The notes beneath the pieces were generated by a model that worked only from the letters and a program-made list of their open reading frames with translations, searched no databases and was not told the DNA's origin. A program made the position numbers and the translations under genes. From DASYPQ01 sp046155895 (GTDB lineage Bacteria > Planctomycetota > UBA1135 > GCA-002686595), in assembly GCA_046155895.1 (NCBI GenBank), contig JBJXFB010000162.1, forward strand, positions 1 to 39,911: a DNA stretch of 39,911 bases, written 5' to 3'. The number at the start of each line of letters is the position of its first letter. Within the stretch, counting starts at the first letter, position 1. Positions 8,858-17,337 of this stretch are shown in pieces.

Positions 8858-9796
8858 ATGCAACAGATCGAACGCTATGGCGTCATCGCCCTCGTCTTCC
8901 TGCTCGTCACGATCGTCGCCGTCTCCTTCTGGGGCGACAGCAAGTCTCCCGGCTTCTGGTCGCGCCTGACGGGGCGCGGAGCGAAGAAGGACGCGACCGC
9001 GGATCAGGTCTCCAACATGATCCCGCCGGCGACCTCGACGGAGCGCGCCATCGACCCGAGCCTGCCGCTGACGGCGAACGAAGCCGCCGCACCGGCCGGG
9101 ACGGAGTGGCAGGCGCCCGCGGCTGTCACGACCAACGATCCCTGGATGAACACGCCGATCGCGCCGCCCGAGATCGCCGGTCAGCCGATTCCCCCGGCCC
9201 ACGCACCCTCGCCGGCCGGCGAAGGGTCCGCTACGGGGTACACCGAACCCGCGCCGAGATCGCCGGCGACCGCGGTTCCGCCGGTCCCCGCCGGCCCGCA
9301 GTACACGGTGCAGAGGGGTGACAGCCTGATCCGCATCGCTGCCAGGACGCTGGGCAGCGGGAACCGCTGGACCGAGATCCAGGCGCTGAACGGCGGCCTC
9401 GATCCGCGCGGCCTTCGCCCCGGCATGAAGCTCGTCCTCCCCGCGACGGCCAAGCTCGAGGCGAAAGGCTCGGCCTCCCCGGGACGCGCCACGACGAAGC
9501 CGAAGGCGGCTTCGAAGCCCGCGACCGGCACCTACGTCGTCCGCGCCGGCGACACCCTGACGGGGATCGCGGCTCGTCTCCTCGGCGACGGCGATCGTTG
9601 GCGAGAGCTCGTCGCCGCGAACCCTGGTCTCGATCCCAAGCGTCTGTTCGTCGGCAAGTCGATCCGCGTCCCCGCGGCCGGAGCCCAGGCGCCGCGCGAG
9701 GGCGGAGCGCGCACCGCGGCGGCCAGAACGAGCCCCGCCCGCGCGCCGGTCGTCGCCTCGGCCAATCCCCGTTCCGACCGTCCGCGGGTGAGGTGA
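8858..9796 (+). CDS. Membrane-anchored protein with two LysM domains
   Basis: This 312-residue protein has an N-terminal hydrophobic segment (about 8-24, IALVFLLVTIVAVSFW), a long Pro/Ala-rich linker and two LysM domains: residues about 149-194 (YTVQRGDSLIRIAA...) and 226-271 (YVVRAGDTLTGIAA...). LysM domains bind GlcNAc-containing glycan, so it is expected to be tethered in the inner membrane and to contact peptidoglycan. No hydrolase domain is visible. It occupies the place where murG or division genes such as ftsQ usually stand, which suggests a structural or targeting role in wall synthesis; that is inference from position. Confidence 0.85.
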   Translation: MQQIERYGVIALVFLLVTIVAVSFWGDSKSPGFWSRLTGRGAKKDATADQVSNMIPPATSTERAIDPSLPLTANEAAAPAGTEWQAPAAVTTNDPWMNTPIAPPEIAGQPIPPAHAPSPAGEGSATGYTEPAPRSPATAVPPVPAGPQYTVQRGDSLIRIAARTLGSGNRWTEIQALNGGLDPRGLRPGMKLVLPATAKLEAKGSASPGRATTKPKAASKPATGTYVVRAGDTLTGIAARLLGDGDRWRELVAANPGLDPKRLFVGKSIRVPAAGAQAPREGGARTAAARTSPARAPVVASANPRSDRPRVR

Positions 9797-9801
9797 TCGC
9801 C

Positions 9802-10083
9802 GTGAACGAAGCTCTGCGCTGGACCCTGGTCGTCGGCTGCCTCCTCCTGGCGATCCTCGAGGCGCCGCACTCCGTGCTCGTGCTCGTCCAGGACCTGCGC
9901 GGTCCGTGGCGAGCCGAGCCCATCGTCGAACGACCCGCCGCACCTCGATCGAGCACCTTGCAACCCGATGGAGCCTTCGCTTCCGTGGATCCGGAGAATC
10001 CCCTTGCCACCGACCACAGCCCTTCCGACCGACTCGCACGCGAGCTCGCCCCGGGCAAGTTCGCCTTCCTCCTCGCGCGCTGA
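9802..10083 (+). CDS. Small single-pass membrane protein of unknown function in the dcw cluster
   Basis: I do not recognise this 93-residue protein. It has a hydrophobic N-terminal segment (about residues 6-28, LRWTLVVGCLLLAILEAPHS) and a polar, Pro-rich tail. The GTG start at 9802 is preferred because GAGGTGATC, an extended match to the 16S rRNA 3' end, lies just upstream and spans the LysM gene stop; a GTG at 9793 overlapping that stop is the alternative. Its 3' half overlaps the proposed start of murG in another frame. Its place between the LysM gene and murG hints at a wall or division role, but no known division protein is recognisable. Confidence 0.55.
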   Translation: MNEALRWTLVVGCLLLAILEAPHSVLVLVQDLRGPWRAEPIVERPAAPRSSTLQPDGAFASVDPENPLATDHSPSDRLARELAPGKFAFLLAR

Positions 10084-11299
10084 CCCGGACAGCCCGCGCT
10101 CGATTCGCGCGGACGAGCCCGCTCCGACCGAACTCCGCCTGGCGGTCGCCGGCGGAGGAACGGGAGGCCACCTCGTGCCCGGGATCAACGTGTGCCTGCA
10201 AGCGAGGGCGGCAGATCCTCCCTCGCTCGCCGGCGTCGTCTGGCTGTCGAGCGGCCGCTCGATCGAGGAACGGATCCTCGGGGGACTCGAGGCCCGGATC
10301 AGCCCCGTTGCGCTCGGGCGCGCGGTGCTGGCGCTCGAGCCCACGGGTGGCGGAGCGCCCTCGCGCGCCGGCCTCGTGTGGAGGACGGCGCCCGCCGTGA
10401 TGGCTGCGCGCCGCGTCCTCGTCGATCACGGCTCGAACGTGCTCCTCGGGCTGGGCGGATTCGCCTGCCTGCCGGCCGTGCTGGCCGCGCGATCGCTCGG
10501 CCTGCCCGTGGCGCTGCTCGAGATGAATGCGGCCTGCGGTTCGGCGACCCGCTGGCTGACGCCGTTCGCGCGCCGCGTCTTCCACTCCTGGCGCGGGACG
10601 CTTCCACCGCGCGATCCGGCCGCGAAGGACGAGGACGAGGATCCTGTCCACGTGTTCGTGGGGCCGCCGCTGGCGCCGGAGTTCGACGGACGCGAGATCA
10701 CCGCCACCGAGCAGTCTCGCGCGCGCGCCGAGCTCGGCTTCGCGCCGGACCGGCCGCTGCTCGTCGTCCTCGGCGGGAGCCAGGGCGCGACGGGTCTCAA
10801 CCACTTCGTGCGCACCTACGCGCCCGCGCTCGTCGCGAGCGGCGTCCAGGTCCTTCATCAGACCGGCCCGGGCAAGATGGACGAGGGTTGCGAGCCGTTC
10901 AGCGGCTACCTCGCGGTCGAATTCGTCGCGCCGGTGCACCGGGCGCTGGCCGCTGCGACCGCGGTGCTCTGCCGGGGCGGAGCTTCGACGCTCGCCGAAG
11001 TCGCCGCGATCGGCCGGCCCGCCGTCGTGGTGCCCTATCCCCACCACGCCGATCAGCATCAGGAGAAGAACGCTCTCGAGCTCGGAGAGGGCGTTCGCGT
11101 CGTGCGCGAAGACAAGCTCTCGGCCAGCTTGCGCGCGGATCTCGAGAGACTCTGCTCACCCCAGGGAGATAGCGAGCGTCAGCGCATGACGCGCGCGTTG
11201 CGTTCGGCCGTCCCGATCGACGGCGCGCAGCGCGTCGCCACGGATCTTCTCTCCCTCGCGCGCCCGGCCGCGATCCGCCGGGCAGGAAGACTTCCTTGA
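9968..11299 (+). CDS. murG: Lipid II synthase MurG (GlcNAc transferase), start uncertain
   Basis: MurG adds GlcNAc from UDP-GlcNAc to lipid I at the cytoplasmic membrane face. Diagnostic segments are AVAGGGTGGHLVPG, LGGFACLPAVLAARSLG, LLEMNAACG, LVVLGGSQGATGLN and the acceptor region CRGGASTLAEVAAIGRPAVV with PYPHHADQHQEKNA. The conserved part begins near base 10138. Upstream in frame the only usable start codons are ATG 9968 and TTG 10004, both inside the preceding small gene, giving a Ser/Pro-rich N-terminal extension of about 45-57 residues unlike the family. The stop overlaps the murC start (TTGA). Confidence 0.93.
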   Translation: MEPSLPWIRRIPLPPTTALPTDSHASSPRASSPSSSRADPDSPRSIRADEPAPTELRLAVAGGGTGGHLVPGINVCLQARAADPPSLAGVVWLSSGRSIEERILGGLEARISPVALGRAVLALEPTGGGAPSRAGLVWRTAPAVMAARRVLVDHGSNVLLGLGGFACLPAVLAARSLGLPVALLEMNAACGSATRWLTPFARRVFHSWRGTLPPRDPAAKDEDEDPVHVFVGPPLAPEFDGREITATEQSRARAELGFAPDRPLLVVLGGSQGATGLNHFVRTYAPALVASGVQVLHQTGPGKMDEGCEPFSGYLAVEFVAPVHRALAAATAVLCRGGASTLAEVAAIGRPAVVVPYPHHADQHQEKNALELGEGVRVVREDKLSASLRADLERLCSPQGDSERQRMTRALRSAVPIDGAQRVATDLLSLARPAAIRRAGRLP

Positions 11300-12852
11300 C
11301 GAATCAGACGACCTCCGCGGCCGCTCCGGCGACGAGGACCGCCCGCAGCGGCGCCTACGACCTCCTCGCCGGCCCCGTTCCCGCCGCTCCGCCCGGCCCC
11401 GTGACCGGCCTTCCCTCGCGCGTGCACCTGCTCGGAGCGGGAGGAGCCGGCCTCTCCGGCGCCGCGCGGATCCTCCTCGAGCGCGGGCATCGATTGAGCG
11501 GGCACGATCGGGCCGACTCGCGCTTCGTGTCGATGCTGCGCGCGCTCGGCGCGACGATCGACCTGGGGGCGAGCCGCGCGGAGATGCTCCCCGGCGATGC
11601 GCAGGCCGTCGTGCGGTCGGCGGCGGTGCCCGAGGACGATCCGCAGGTGCAGGAGGCCCGCCGGCGCGGTATCCCCGTGCTCAAGTACAGCCAGCTCCTG
11701 ACGAGGCTCTCGCCCGAACGCCGCACGCTCGGCGTCTCCGGCACGCACGGGAAGACGACGACGAGCTGGATGCTCTACTGGGCGCTGCGCGGCATCGCGG
11801 AAGCGGCCGCGCAGGCGGCACCCGGCGCGCTCGTCGGTGGTTCCTGCCGGACCTTCGGCGCGAACGCGGTCGCTCCCGGCGCCGGCGCCTGGTTCGCGGT
11901 CGAGGCCTGCGAGTACGACCGGTCCTTCCTCTGCCTCGAGCCCGAAGGCGCGATCGTGACGAACGTCGAGGCCGACCACCTCGACTACTACGGCAGCCTG
12001 GCCGCCATCGAGGAGGCGTTCGCGCGCTTCGTCGACCAGGTCCATCCCGAGGGGCTGCTCGTCGTCGGCCGGGACGTCCCCAAGCAGGTGGCCGAGGCGG
12101 GCTCCTGCCGCGTGTGGCGCCTCGGCCGCGAGATCGAGATCGTCGATCTGGCCGAATCGCACGGCTACTTCCGGTTCCGCGTGCGCGGGCCGGGCTGGTC
12201 GACGGGGTTCATCGAGCTCGGCGTGCCGGGCGCGTTCAACGTCGAGAACGCCGCGCTCGCCCTCGCGCTCGCCGTGGGGCTCGCGGGCGCGCCCGCGGAC
12301 CGCGAGAGCTGGTCGGAACAGTCGAAATCCGTCGACGCCGCGGCGGCGGGGATCGAGCGCTACCGCGGGGCCGAGAGGCGCTTCGAGCCCTGGGGCACGG
12401 CGGGGGGCGTCGAGCTCTTCCACGACTACGCGCACCATCCGACGGAGGTCCGCGTCACGATCCAGGCGGCGCGGCGGACGCTGCCGGGCAAGCCCCTGCA
12501 CGTCCTCTTCCAGCCGCACCAGCACAGCCGCACGGCGCGGTTCCTGGACGAGTTCGTGGAGAGCCTGCGCGAGGCCGACCGGGTCGTCGTGGCGGAAGTC
12601 TACGGCGCCCGGGTGCACATCGACTCGATCTCGATGGGGGCGCCGGAAGCGGGGGCCGAGGAGCTCGTGGCGCGCCTGCGGAAGGCGGGCATCGACGCCG
12701 AGTTCGGCGGCGACGCGGCGGCGAGCGTGAAGAAGCTCGTCGCGGGCTTGTGCGGACAGTCCGCGGCGCTCATCCTCGGGGCTGGCGACATCGACCTCGT
12801 CCAGAATGACCTCCTTGAAGAGCTGGCCGTGCGCGGCCCTGGCGGGCGCTGA
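11296..12852 (+). CDS. murC: UDP-N-acetylmuramate:L-alanine ligase MurC
   Basis: MurC attaches the first amino acid, L-Ala, to UDP-MurNAc. The 518-residue protein has VHLLGAGGAGLSGAARIL (N-terminal nucleotide fold), the ATP loop GVSGTHGKTTTSWM, EACEYDRSF, TNVEADHLDYYG, and C-terminal HDYAHHPTEVRVTI plus FQPHQHSRTARF, the set that separates MurC from the other Mur ligases. It starts at TTG 11296, overlapping the murG stop (TTGA), with AGGAAG seven bases upstream. About 40 low-complexity residues precede the conserved fold, a modest N-terminal extension. The 3' end overlaps murB by 47 bases. Confidence 0.97.
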   Translation: MTNQTTSAAAPATRTARSGAYDLLAGPVPAAPPGPVTGLPSRVHLLGAGGAGLSGAARILLERGHRLSGHDRADSRFVSMLRALGATIDLGASRAEMLPGDAQAVVRSAAVPEDDPQVQEARRRGIPVLKYSQLLTRLSPERRTLGVSGTHGKTTTSWMLYWALRGIAEAAAQAAPGALVGGSCRTFGANAVAPGAGAWFAVEACEYDRSFLCLEPEGAIVTNVEADHLDYYGSLAAIEEAFARFVDQVHPEGLLVVGRDVPKQVAEAGSCRVWRLGREIEIVDLAESHGYFRFRVRGPGWSTGFIELGVPGAFNVENAALALALAVGLAGAPADRESWSEQSKSVDAAAAGIERYRGAERRFEPWGTAGGVELFHDYAHHPTEVRVTIQAARRTLPGKPLHVLFQPHQHSRTARFLDEFVESLREADRVVVAEVYGARVHIDSISMGAPEAGAEELVARLRKAGIDAEFGGDAAASVKKLVAGLCGQSAALILGAGDIDLVQNDLLEELAVRGPGGR

Positions 12853-13774
12853 GCTCGCGAGCCGGACGACGATCCAGGTCGGCGGGAGCGTCGAGTGGCT
12901 GCTCGAGCCGAGGACGCCCGAGGAGCTGCGGCTCGCCGTGCGCGCCGCGCGGGAAGCGGGATTCGAGCCGCGGATCCTGGGCGGCGGCGCGAACCTGATC
13001 GTGGCGGACGGAGTGCTGCCCGGCGTCGTGATCGCGACGGACCGGATGCGGCGAGTGTTCCGGCCGGGGAGGGACGTGCCGAGCGAGGAGAGCCTGCGCG
13101 AGATCGCGCCCGACGACCGGATGGCGCCCGAGTCGGCGGGGGAGGACGCGCGCCTCGTCGCGTGGGCCGGTGCCTCGATGCCGAGTCTCGTGTCGGCGAC
13201 GCAGAAGTTCGGCTGGACGGGCTTCGAGGGGCTCGTGGGGGTGCCGGGCAACCTCGGCGGCGGGATCGCGATGAACGCCGGGGGCCGCTGGGGGGAGATG
13301 TGGGACGTCGTGGAGCGCGTGCTGCTCGTCGGCGAGGACGGCGAGTTCGTCGAGAAGGCGCGCGCGGAGTGCAGCCCGACGTACCGCAACGGACAACTCG
13401 GGCGCGCGATCGTCGCGAGCGCGGTTCTGCGGTTCCGGCCGGACGTGAAGGCGGCGGTGATCGAGCGCTGCCGGGACCACCTGAAGCAGAAGAAGGAGGC
13501 GCAGCCGGTGACGGAGAAGTCAGCCGGGTGCGTGTGGAAGAACCCGGATCCGGCGCTGAGCGGCGGGCTGTCGGCCGGGAAGCTGGTGGAGCAGTGCGGG
13601 GGCAAGAGGAGATCGCGCGGCGACGCGGTGGTGTCCGAGCTGCACGGGAACTACATCGTGAACCGCGGGAAGGCGAGCGCCGCGGACGTGCTCACGCTGA
13701 TCGAGGACGTGCACGACCTCGTGGCGCAGAAGACGGGGATCTCGCTGGAGCGCGAGGTGAAGGTGTGGGGCTAG
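12806..13774 (+). CDS. murB: UDP-N-acetylenolpyruvoylglucosamine reductase MurB
   Basis: MurB is an FAD enzyme that reduces UDP-GlcNAc-enolpyruvate to UDP-MurNAc with NADPH. The 322-residue protein shows TTIQVGGSVEWLLEP, the FAD-binding ILGGGANLIVADG, VGVPGNLGGGIAMNAG and AGCVWKNP, where Cys stands at the usual Ser/Cys proton-donor position. A Pro/acid-rich insert of about 30 residues (after RMRRVFRPG) interrupts the FAD domain. The ATG at 12806 gives a 47-base overlap with murC, strong for co-translation. It is the last gene of the cell-wall run; the next gene is convergent. Confidence 0.95.
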   Translation: MTSLKSWPCAALAGAELASRTTIQVGGSVEWLLEPRTPEELRLAVRAAREAGFEPRILGGGANLIVADGVLPGVVIATDRMRRVFRPGRDVPSEESLREIAPDDRMAPESAGEDARLVAWAGASMPSLVSATQKFGWTGFEGLVGVPGNLGGGIAMNAGGRWGEMWDVVERVLLVGEDGEFVEKARAECSPTYRNGQLGRAIVASAVLRFRPDVKAAVIERCRDHLKQKKEAQPVTEKSAGCVWKNPDPALSGGLSAGKLVEQCGGKRRSRGDAVVSELHGNYIVNRGKASAADVLTLIEDVHDLVAQKTGISLEREVKVWG

Positions 13775-13783
13775 GGTTGCCCC
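13767..13783 (+). terminator. Weak hairpin over the murB stop, between convergent genes
   Basis: GGGGC (13767-13771) can pair with GCCCC (13779-13783) around a seven-base loop containing the murB stop. No T-run follows, so this is only a candidate end for the dcw transcript, in the 31-base gap before the convergent protease gene. Confidence 0.2.
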
Positions 13784-13805
13784 GCCTCACCCCGGCTCTT
13801 CCGGA

Positions 13806-16800
13806 TCACCACTGGATCGAAAGCGCGTTCGATCCGTTGAACGTGCTGCCGGTCGGGCTCGGGCAGAACGTCGGCACGCCGTCACGGTAGTACGTCATGT
13901 AGTAGCGCAACTGCCCGGGAGCGATCGGATCGAAGAGCTGCGCCGACCGCGCCGTGATCGAGAGCTCCGCGCCCGCCGGAGCCGAGGATTGACCCGCGAC
14001 GGCGTCCTTCACGTACAGCCGCTTCAGCACCCCGTGCACGCAGCGCAAGCCGTCGCCGTACACGACGGGCGAGATCGCCTGCGTTCCCTGCAGGAAGATC
14101 GTCAGCGCCACCGGCTTCTCGCCCACGACGGTGAGCACGACGCTGTCGGGACTCGTCGTCCCTGTCGCCGTCAACAAGGCGCCGCCGGTCACGCCCGAGT
14201 TCTCGCAGCCGCGGCCTGGATCGCCGTAGTTGGAGCAGGGACAGGCGGTCGGGCCCAGTCCGTCGCCGAAGCAGAAGCTCGAGCCCGTCTCCGTGCCGAG
14301 CGTCGCGCAGCGCGTGACGTCGCTTCCGCAGGAACCGTGGACGGTCACGCAGTAGGTGTCGAGGGCTCCTCCGGCACCCGCCGTCGCCGTGTAGCAGGAG
14401 CTCGTCGCTCCCGCGATCGTCACGCCGTTCCTGGTCCACGAGTAGGTGAAGGGCGCCGTCCCCGATGCGCTCGTGCAGAACGCGTGCGTCGCACCGGAGG
14501 GAGCCGTCGCCGGTGTCAGAGGCGTGGCCGCCGTGACCGCGTTGGCCGTCAACGTGGCGCAACGCTGGACCGCAGGGGCGCAGGCGCCCGTCACCGTCAC
14601 GCAGTAGGTGTCGACGGTCCCGCCCGTCCCGGCCGTCGCCGTGTAGCAGCTGCTCGTGGCGCCGCCGACCGTCACGCCGTTCTTCGTCCAGGAGTACGTG
14701 AACGGGCCGTTGCCGCCCGCGGTGGTGCAGAACTGCGTCGTCGAGGCCGCGCAGACCGTCGCGGAGCTGATCGGCGTGGCCGTCACTTCGCACCCCGTCC
14801 CGATCGTCGTCGCGAGCAGCTTCTGGTCGTAGCGGTAGAGCGAATCGGTCACGCGGAAGATCGGCTGGAAGCTCCCCGCGCTCGTCGGCGTACCGCTCAA
14901 GACTCCTCCGGTCGTCAGCGCGAGCCCCGGCGGGATCTGCGAGCCCTGCAGCGTGAAGCGCAGCCTGTTCGCGTTCGTGAGCGACGCCTGTCCGTCGTGT
15001 GTCGGGGCCAGGAGGAGCCCGCCGCTGTGGCCGCGCGAGATGCCGACGCTCGCCGTGAGGCCCGTGTTGCCGCTCCCGTACTCGAAGTCGATCCGACCGT
15101 CGGCGAAGAGCCGGACCGCGAAGTTGCAGGGGTTGGACCCGTCGAAGGTCACCCCGCTCCAGCGGATCCGGACTTGTCCCGGCGTGCCGGTGTCCATGAA
15201 GACGTCGCCGCCGAGATCGGTCCGCAGGTCGTCCCACATCGGCGCGATCCGCAGGTTGGCGCGCAGGTATCCGGCCCAATTGAAATACTCGGCGTCCGTC
15301 GGGGCGAGGTCGATGAAGCCGTTCGTGCTGATGTGGATCCGACTGTACGCGCGCTCCCAGCAGGGGAAGTCGAAGGGGAGGACCTGGCTCGTGACCGCAT
15401 CGTCGGCGTTCAGGTTCAGCGCCGTTCCACCCAACGTGAAGGCGGCCGGTCCCAGGTTGGTCAGCGTGTACGAAGGATTCGTCCGGTACTCCGACCACGT
15501 CCTCGGCGCCGAGCCCCCGCTCGACGCGAGCGAGAGCGAGTAGGGCGTGCCGATCGTCCCTGCCGGCGCGCTCGCGGTCGTGACCGCCGGGGACGAGGGG
15601 CTGGCGAACGTGAATGCCATGTTCGCGCTGGACGCGCCGATGCCGCCGATGCTGTTCTCGCTCGTCACGATCGTTCCACCCTGGTACGCGTTCGTGTTGG
15701 GCGTCGTCCCCGAGTTGAGCGCGGCCACGCCGCCCGAGCGGTAGACGTCCCCTCCGTCGCCGCGGCCTTGGTTCTGCTCCATGTTGTAGAAGCCGTCGGC
15801 CTGGAGCAGCGCGTTGCGGTAGTGCAGATCGTTCCCCGGCCAGCCGCCCTGCCCCGGGAAACCCTCCTCGTTGTTGGGCGAGTTCTGCGAGAGGCTCCCC
15901 TGGCTCTCGTCGACGTGCCAGATCGCGAGGCCGCCCTGCGGGATCTGGAGATCGAAGCCCACTTTCTGGCGGTTCTCGACGAGGAGGTACTCGCCGGGCG
16001 GATACCCGCTGTCGATGCGGAAGACGGTCGGGTTGAATTCGACCTGCGGGGCGACGTGAGCGCCGGGGAGGATGAGCTGGGGCGAGATCCACCCGAGCTT
16101 CGCCTTCGCCCACGGCGACATGTGCGAAGGGTAGTGCTGCGATCCGTCGAAGCCCCACGAGCCCCCGGCCATCAGGCACCAGTTGCCGGCGCCCTCGCTC
16201 GAGCCGTCCGTGTCGTAGAGATCGGGCAGCCCGAAGAAGTGTCCCAGCTCGTGGCACACGACCCCGATGCGTCCGGGAGCCGATCCGGAAGTGGCCCAGA
16301 GGCCCGGAGAGATGTTGTAGCTCGAGACCTTGACCCCTTCGGCGGAGGTCCAGGTCGGGATCGACCACTTGTGCGACCACATCCGGTCGACGTAGTCGGT
16401 CCCGTACTGGTCGACGCCGCCCCATTCGGCGCCGTAACCCGAATGGAGGAAGGTGATCGAGTCGACCCATCCGTCCCCGTCCTCGTCGTACTGGGAGAAG
16501 TCGACGCTGGCGTCCGCTCCGTTCAGTCCCGCGGTGATCAGTTCCCAGGTCCGCGAGGTCAGTCCGGAGTTTCCGTTGGCGTAGTAGGTCTCCGTGTTGG
16601 GGGCGTTGATCCAGCCGGCGACGGTCGAGTCGATCGTGAACTGGCCGTAGGAGGTCTCGAGGTAGTGATCGCGCACGCTGCCGCTGGGAGCGAGTGCGGG
16701 ATCGCCTCCGACGGCGTTCATGATCGTCGCGACGTTGGCCGCGCTCGGCAGCGTCCGGTTCTGGCCCGCGGGGCCGTGGTTGCTGAATCGCACCAGGATG

Positions 16801-17264
16801 ACGAGGTTCTTCACCGATCCCGCGCCCAGAGCGATCGAGCCTCCGCCGGCGGGAACGGCGCCGCTGACGAGCCCGGACGCCTTGCGGGCGGCGAGTCCGG
16901 GGCCGGGTCCCGTGCGCGGCGCCGGAACGACGCGCGGGACGAGGCCGAGAGCAGCCGGATCTCCCCGGCCCGCCGGCCAGGCGGTCGGCACGAGTTCCCC
17001 CGCGGTGTCGAGCCTGGCGTAGACGTAGCCGTCCGCCGTCTTCACGACGGGGAACCCCATTCCATCCTCGTACCAGCGAGCCGAAGCGCCGCCCTTCAAC
17101 CGCAGCGAGACCTCGCTGCCGTCGGGCTGGATGACCACGACCGGCCGGGGCGAGGGCGGGAAGACGCAGTCGTGCTGCGCGGACGCGGCGGACACGAAGA
17201 ACGTGGAGGCGAGCGCGCCGAAGCAGGCGGTTGCGAGAAACGCGGACGGGCGGGGATGGATCAT
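13806..17264 (-). CDS. Secreted M6-type (immune inhibitor A-like) metalloprotease with Ig-like repeats and C-terminal six-Cys module
   Basis: This 1152-residue secreted protein has a signal peptide (about 1-29, ending SAASAQ), a propeptide-like region and a zinc protease domain with HELGHFFGLPD (His338, Glu339, His342), the HExxHxxGxxD pattern of M6 peptidases, followed by GNWCLMAGGSWGF. Downstream are a region resembling secreted β-sandwich domains, a putative-Ig linker (IPPGLALTTGGVLSGTPT), two tandem PKD-like repeats of about 84 residues (14285-14790) sharing YSWT.NGVT and ATSSCYTATAG, and a C-terminal module (13806-14278) with FCFGDGLGPTACPCSN and GCENS. The last module recurs in two other proteins of this window. 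The likely role is degradation of extracellular protein. ATG 17264 puts the signal peptide at the N-terminus. Confidence 0.88.
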   Translation of the reverse strand: MIHPRPSAFLATACFGALASTFFVSAASAQHDCVFPPSPRPVVVIQPDGSEVSLRLKGGASARWYEDGMGFPVVKTADGYVYARLDTAGELVPTAWPAGRGDPAALGLVPRVVPAPRTGPGPGLAARKASGLVSGAVPAGGGSIALGAGSVKNLVILVRFSNHGPAGQNRTLPSAANVATIMNAVGGDPALAPSGSVRDHYLETSYGQFTIDSTVAGWINAPNTETYYANGNSGLTSRTWELITAGLNGADASVDFSQYDEDGDGWVDSITFLHSGYGAEWGGVDQYGTDYVDRMWSHKWSIPTWTSAEGVKVSSYNISPGLWATSGSAPGRIGVVCHELGHFFGLPDLYDTDGSSEGAGNWCLMAGGSWGFDGSQHYPSHMSPWAKAKLGWISPQLILPGAHVAPQVEFNPTVFRIDSGYPPGEYLLVENRQKVGFDLQIPQGGLAIWHVDESQGSLSQNSPNNEEGFPGQGGWPGNDLHYRNALLQADGFYNMEQNQGRGDGGDVYRSGGVAALNSGTTPNTNAYQGGTIVTSENSIGGIGASSANMAFTFASPSSPAVTTASAPAGTIGTPYSLSLASSGGSAPRTWSEYRTNPSYTLTNLGPAAFTLGGTALNLNADDAVTSQVLPFDFPCWERAYSRIHISTNGFIDLAPTDAEYFNWAGYLRANLRIAPMWDDLRTDLGGDVFMDTGTPGQVRIRWSGVTFDGSNPCNFAVRLFADGRIDFEYGSGNTGLTASVGISRGHSGGLLLAPTHDGQASLTNANRLRFTLQGSQIPPGLALTTGGVLSGTPTSAGSFQPIFRVTDSLYRYDQKLLATTIGTGCEVTATPISSATVCAASTTQFCTTAGGNGPFTYSWTKNGVTVGGATSSCYTATAGTGGTVDTYCVTVTGACAPAVQRCATLTANAVTAATPLTPATAPSGATHAFCTSASGTAPFTYSWTRNGVTIAGATSSCYTATAGAGGALDTYCVTVHGSCGSDVTRCATLGTETGSSFCFGDGLGPTACPCSNYGDPGRGCENSGVTGGALLTATGTTSPDSVVLTVVGEKPVALTIFLQGTQAISPVVYGDGLRCVHGVLKRLYVKDAVAGQSSAPAGAELSITARSAQLFDPIAPGQLRYYMTYYRDGVPTFCPSPTGSTFNGSNALSIQW

Positions 17265-17337
17265 GGATGTCTAGTGGACTCTACACGCAGTGGCGGGGGG
17301 CCGACAGATGCCTGGACTCTCATCTCTCCCGCGCACC

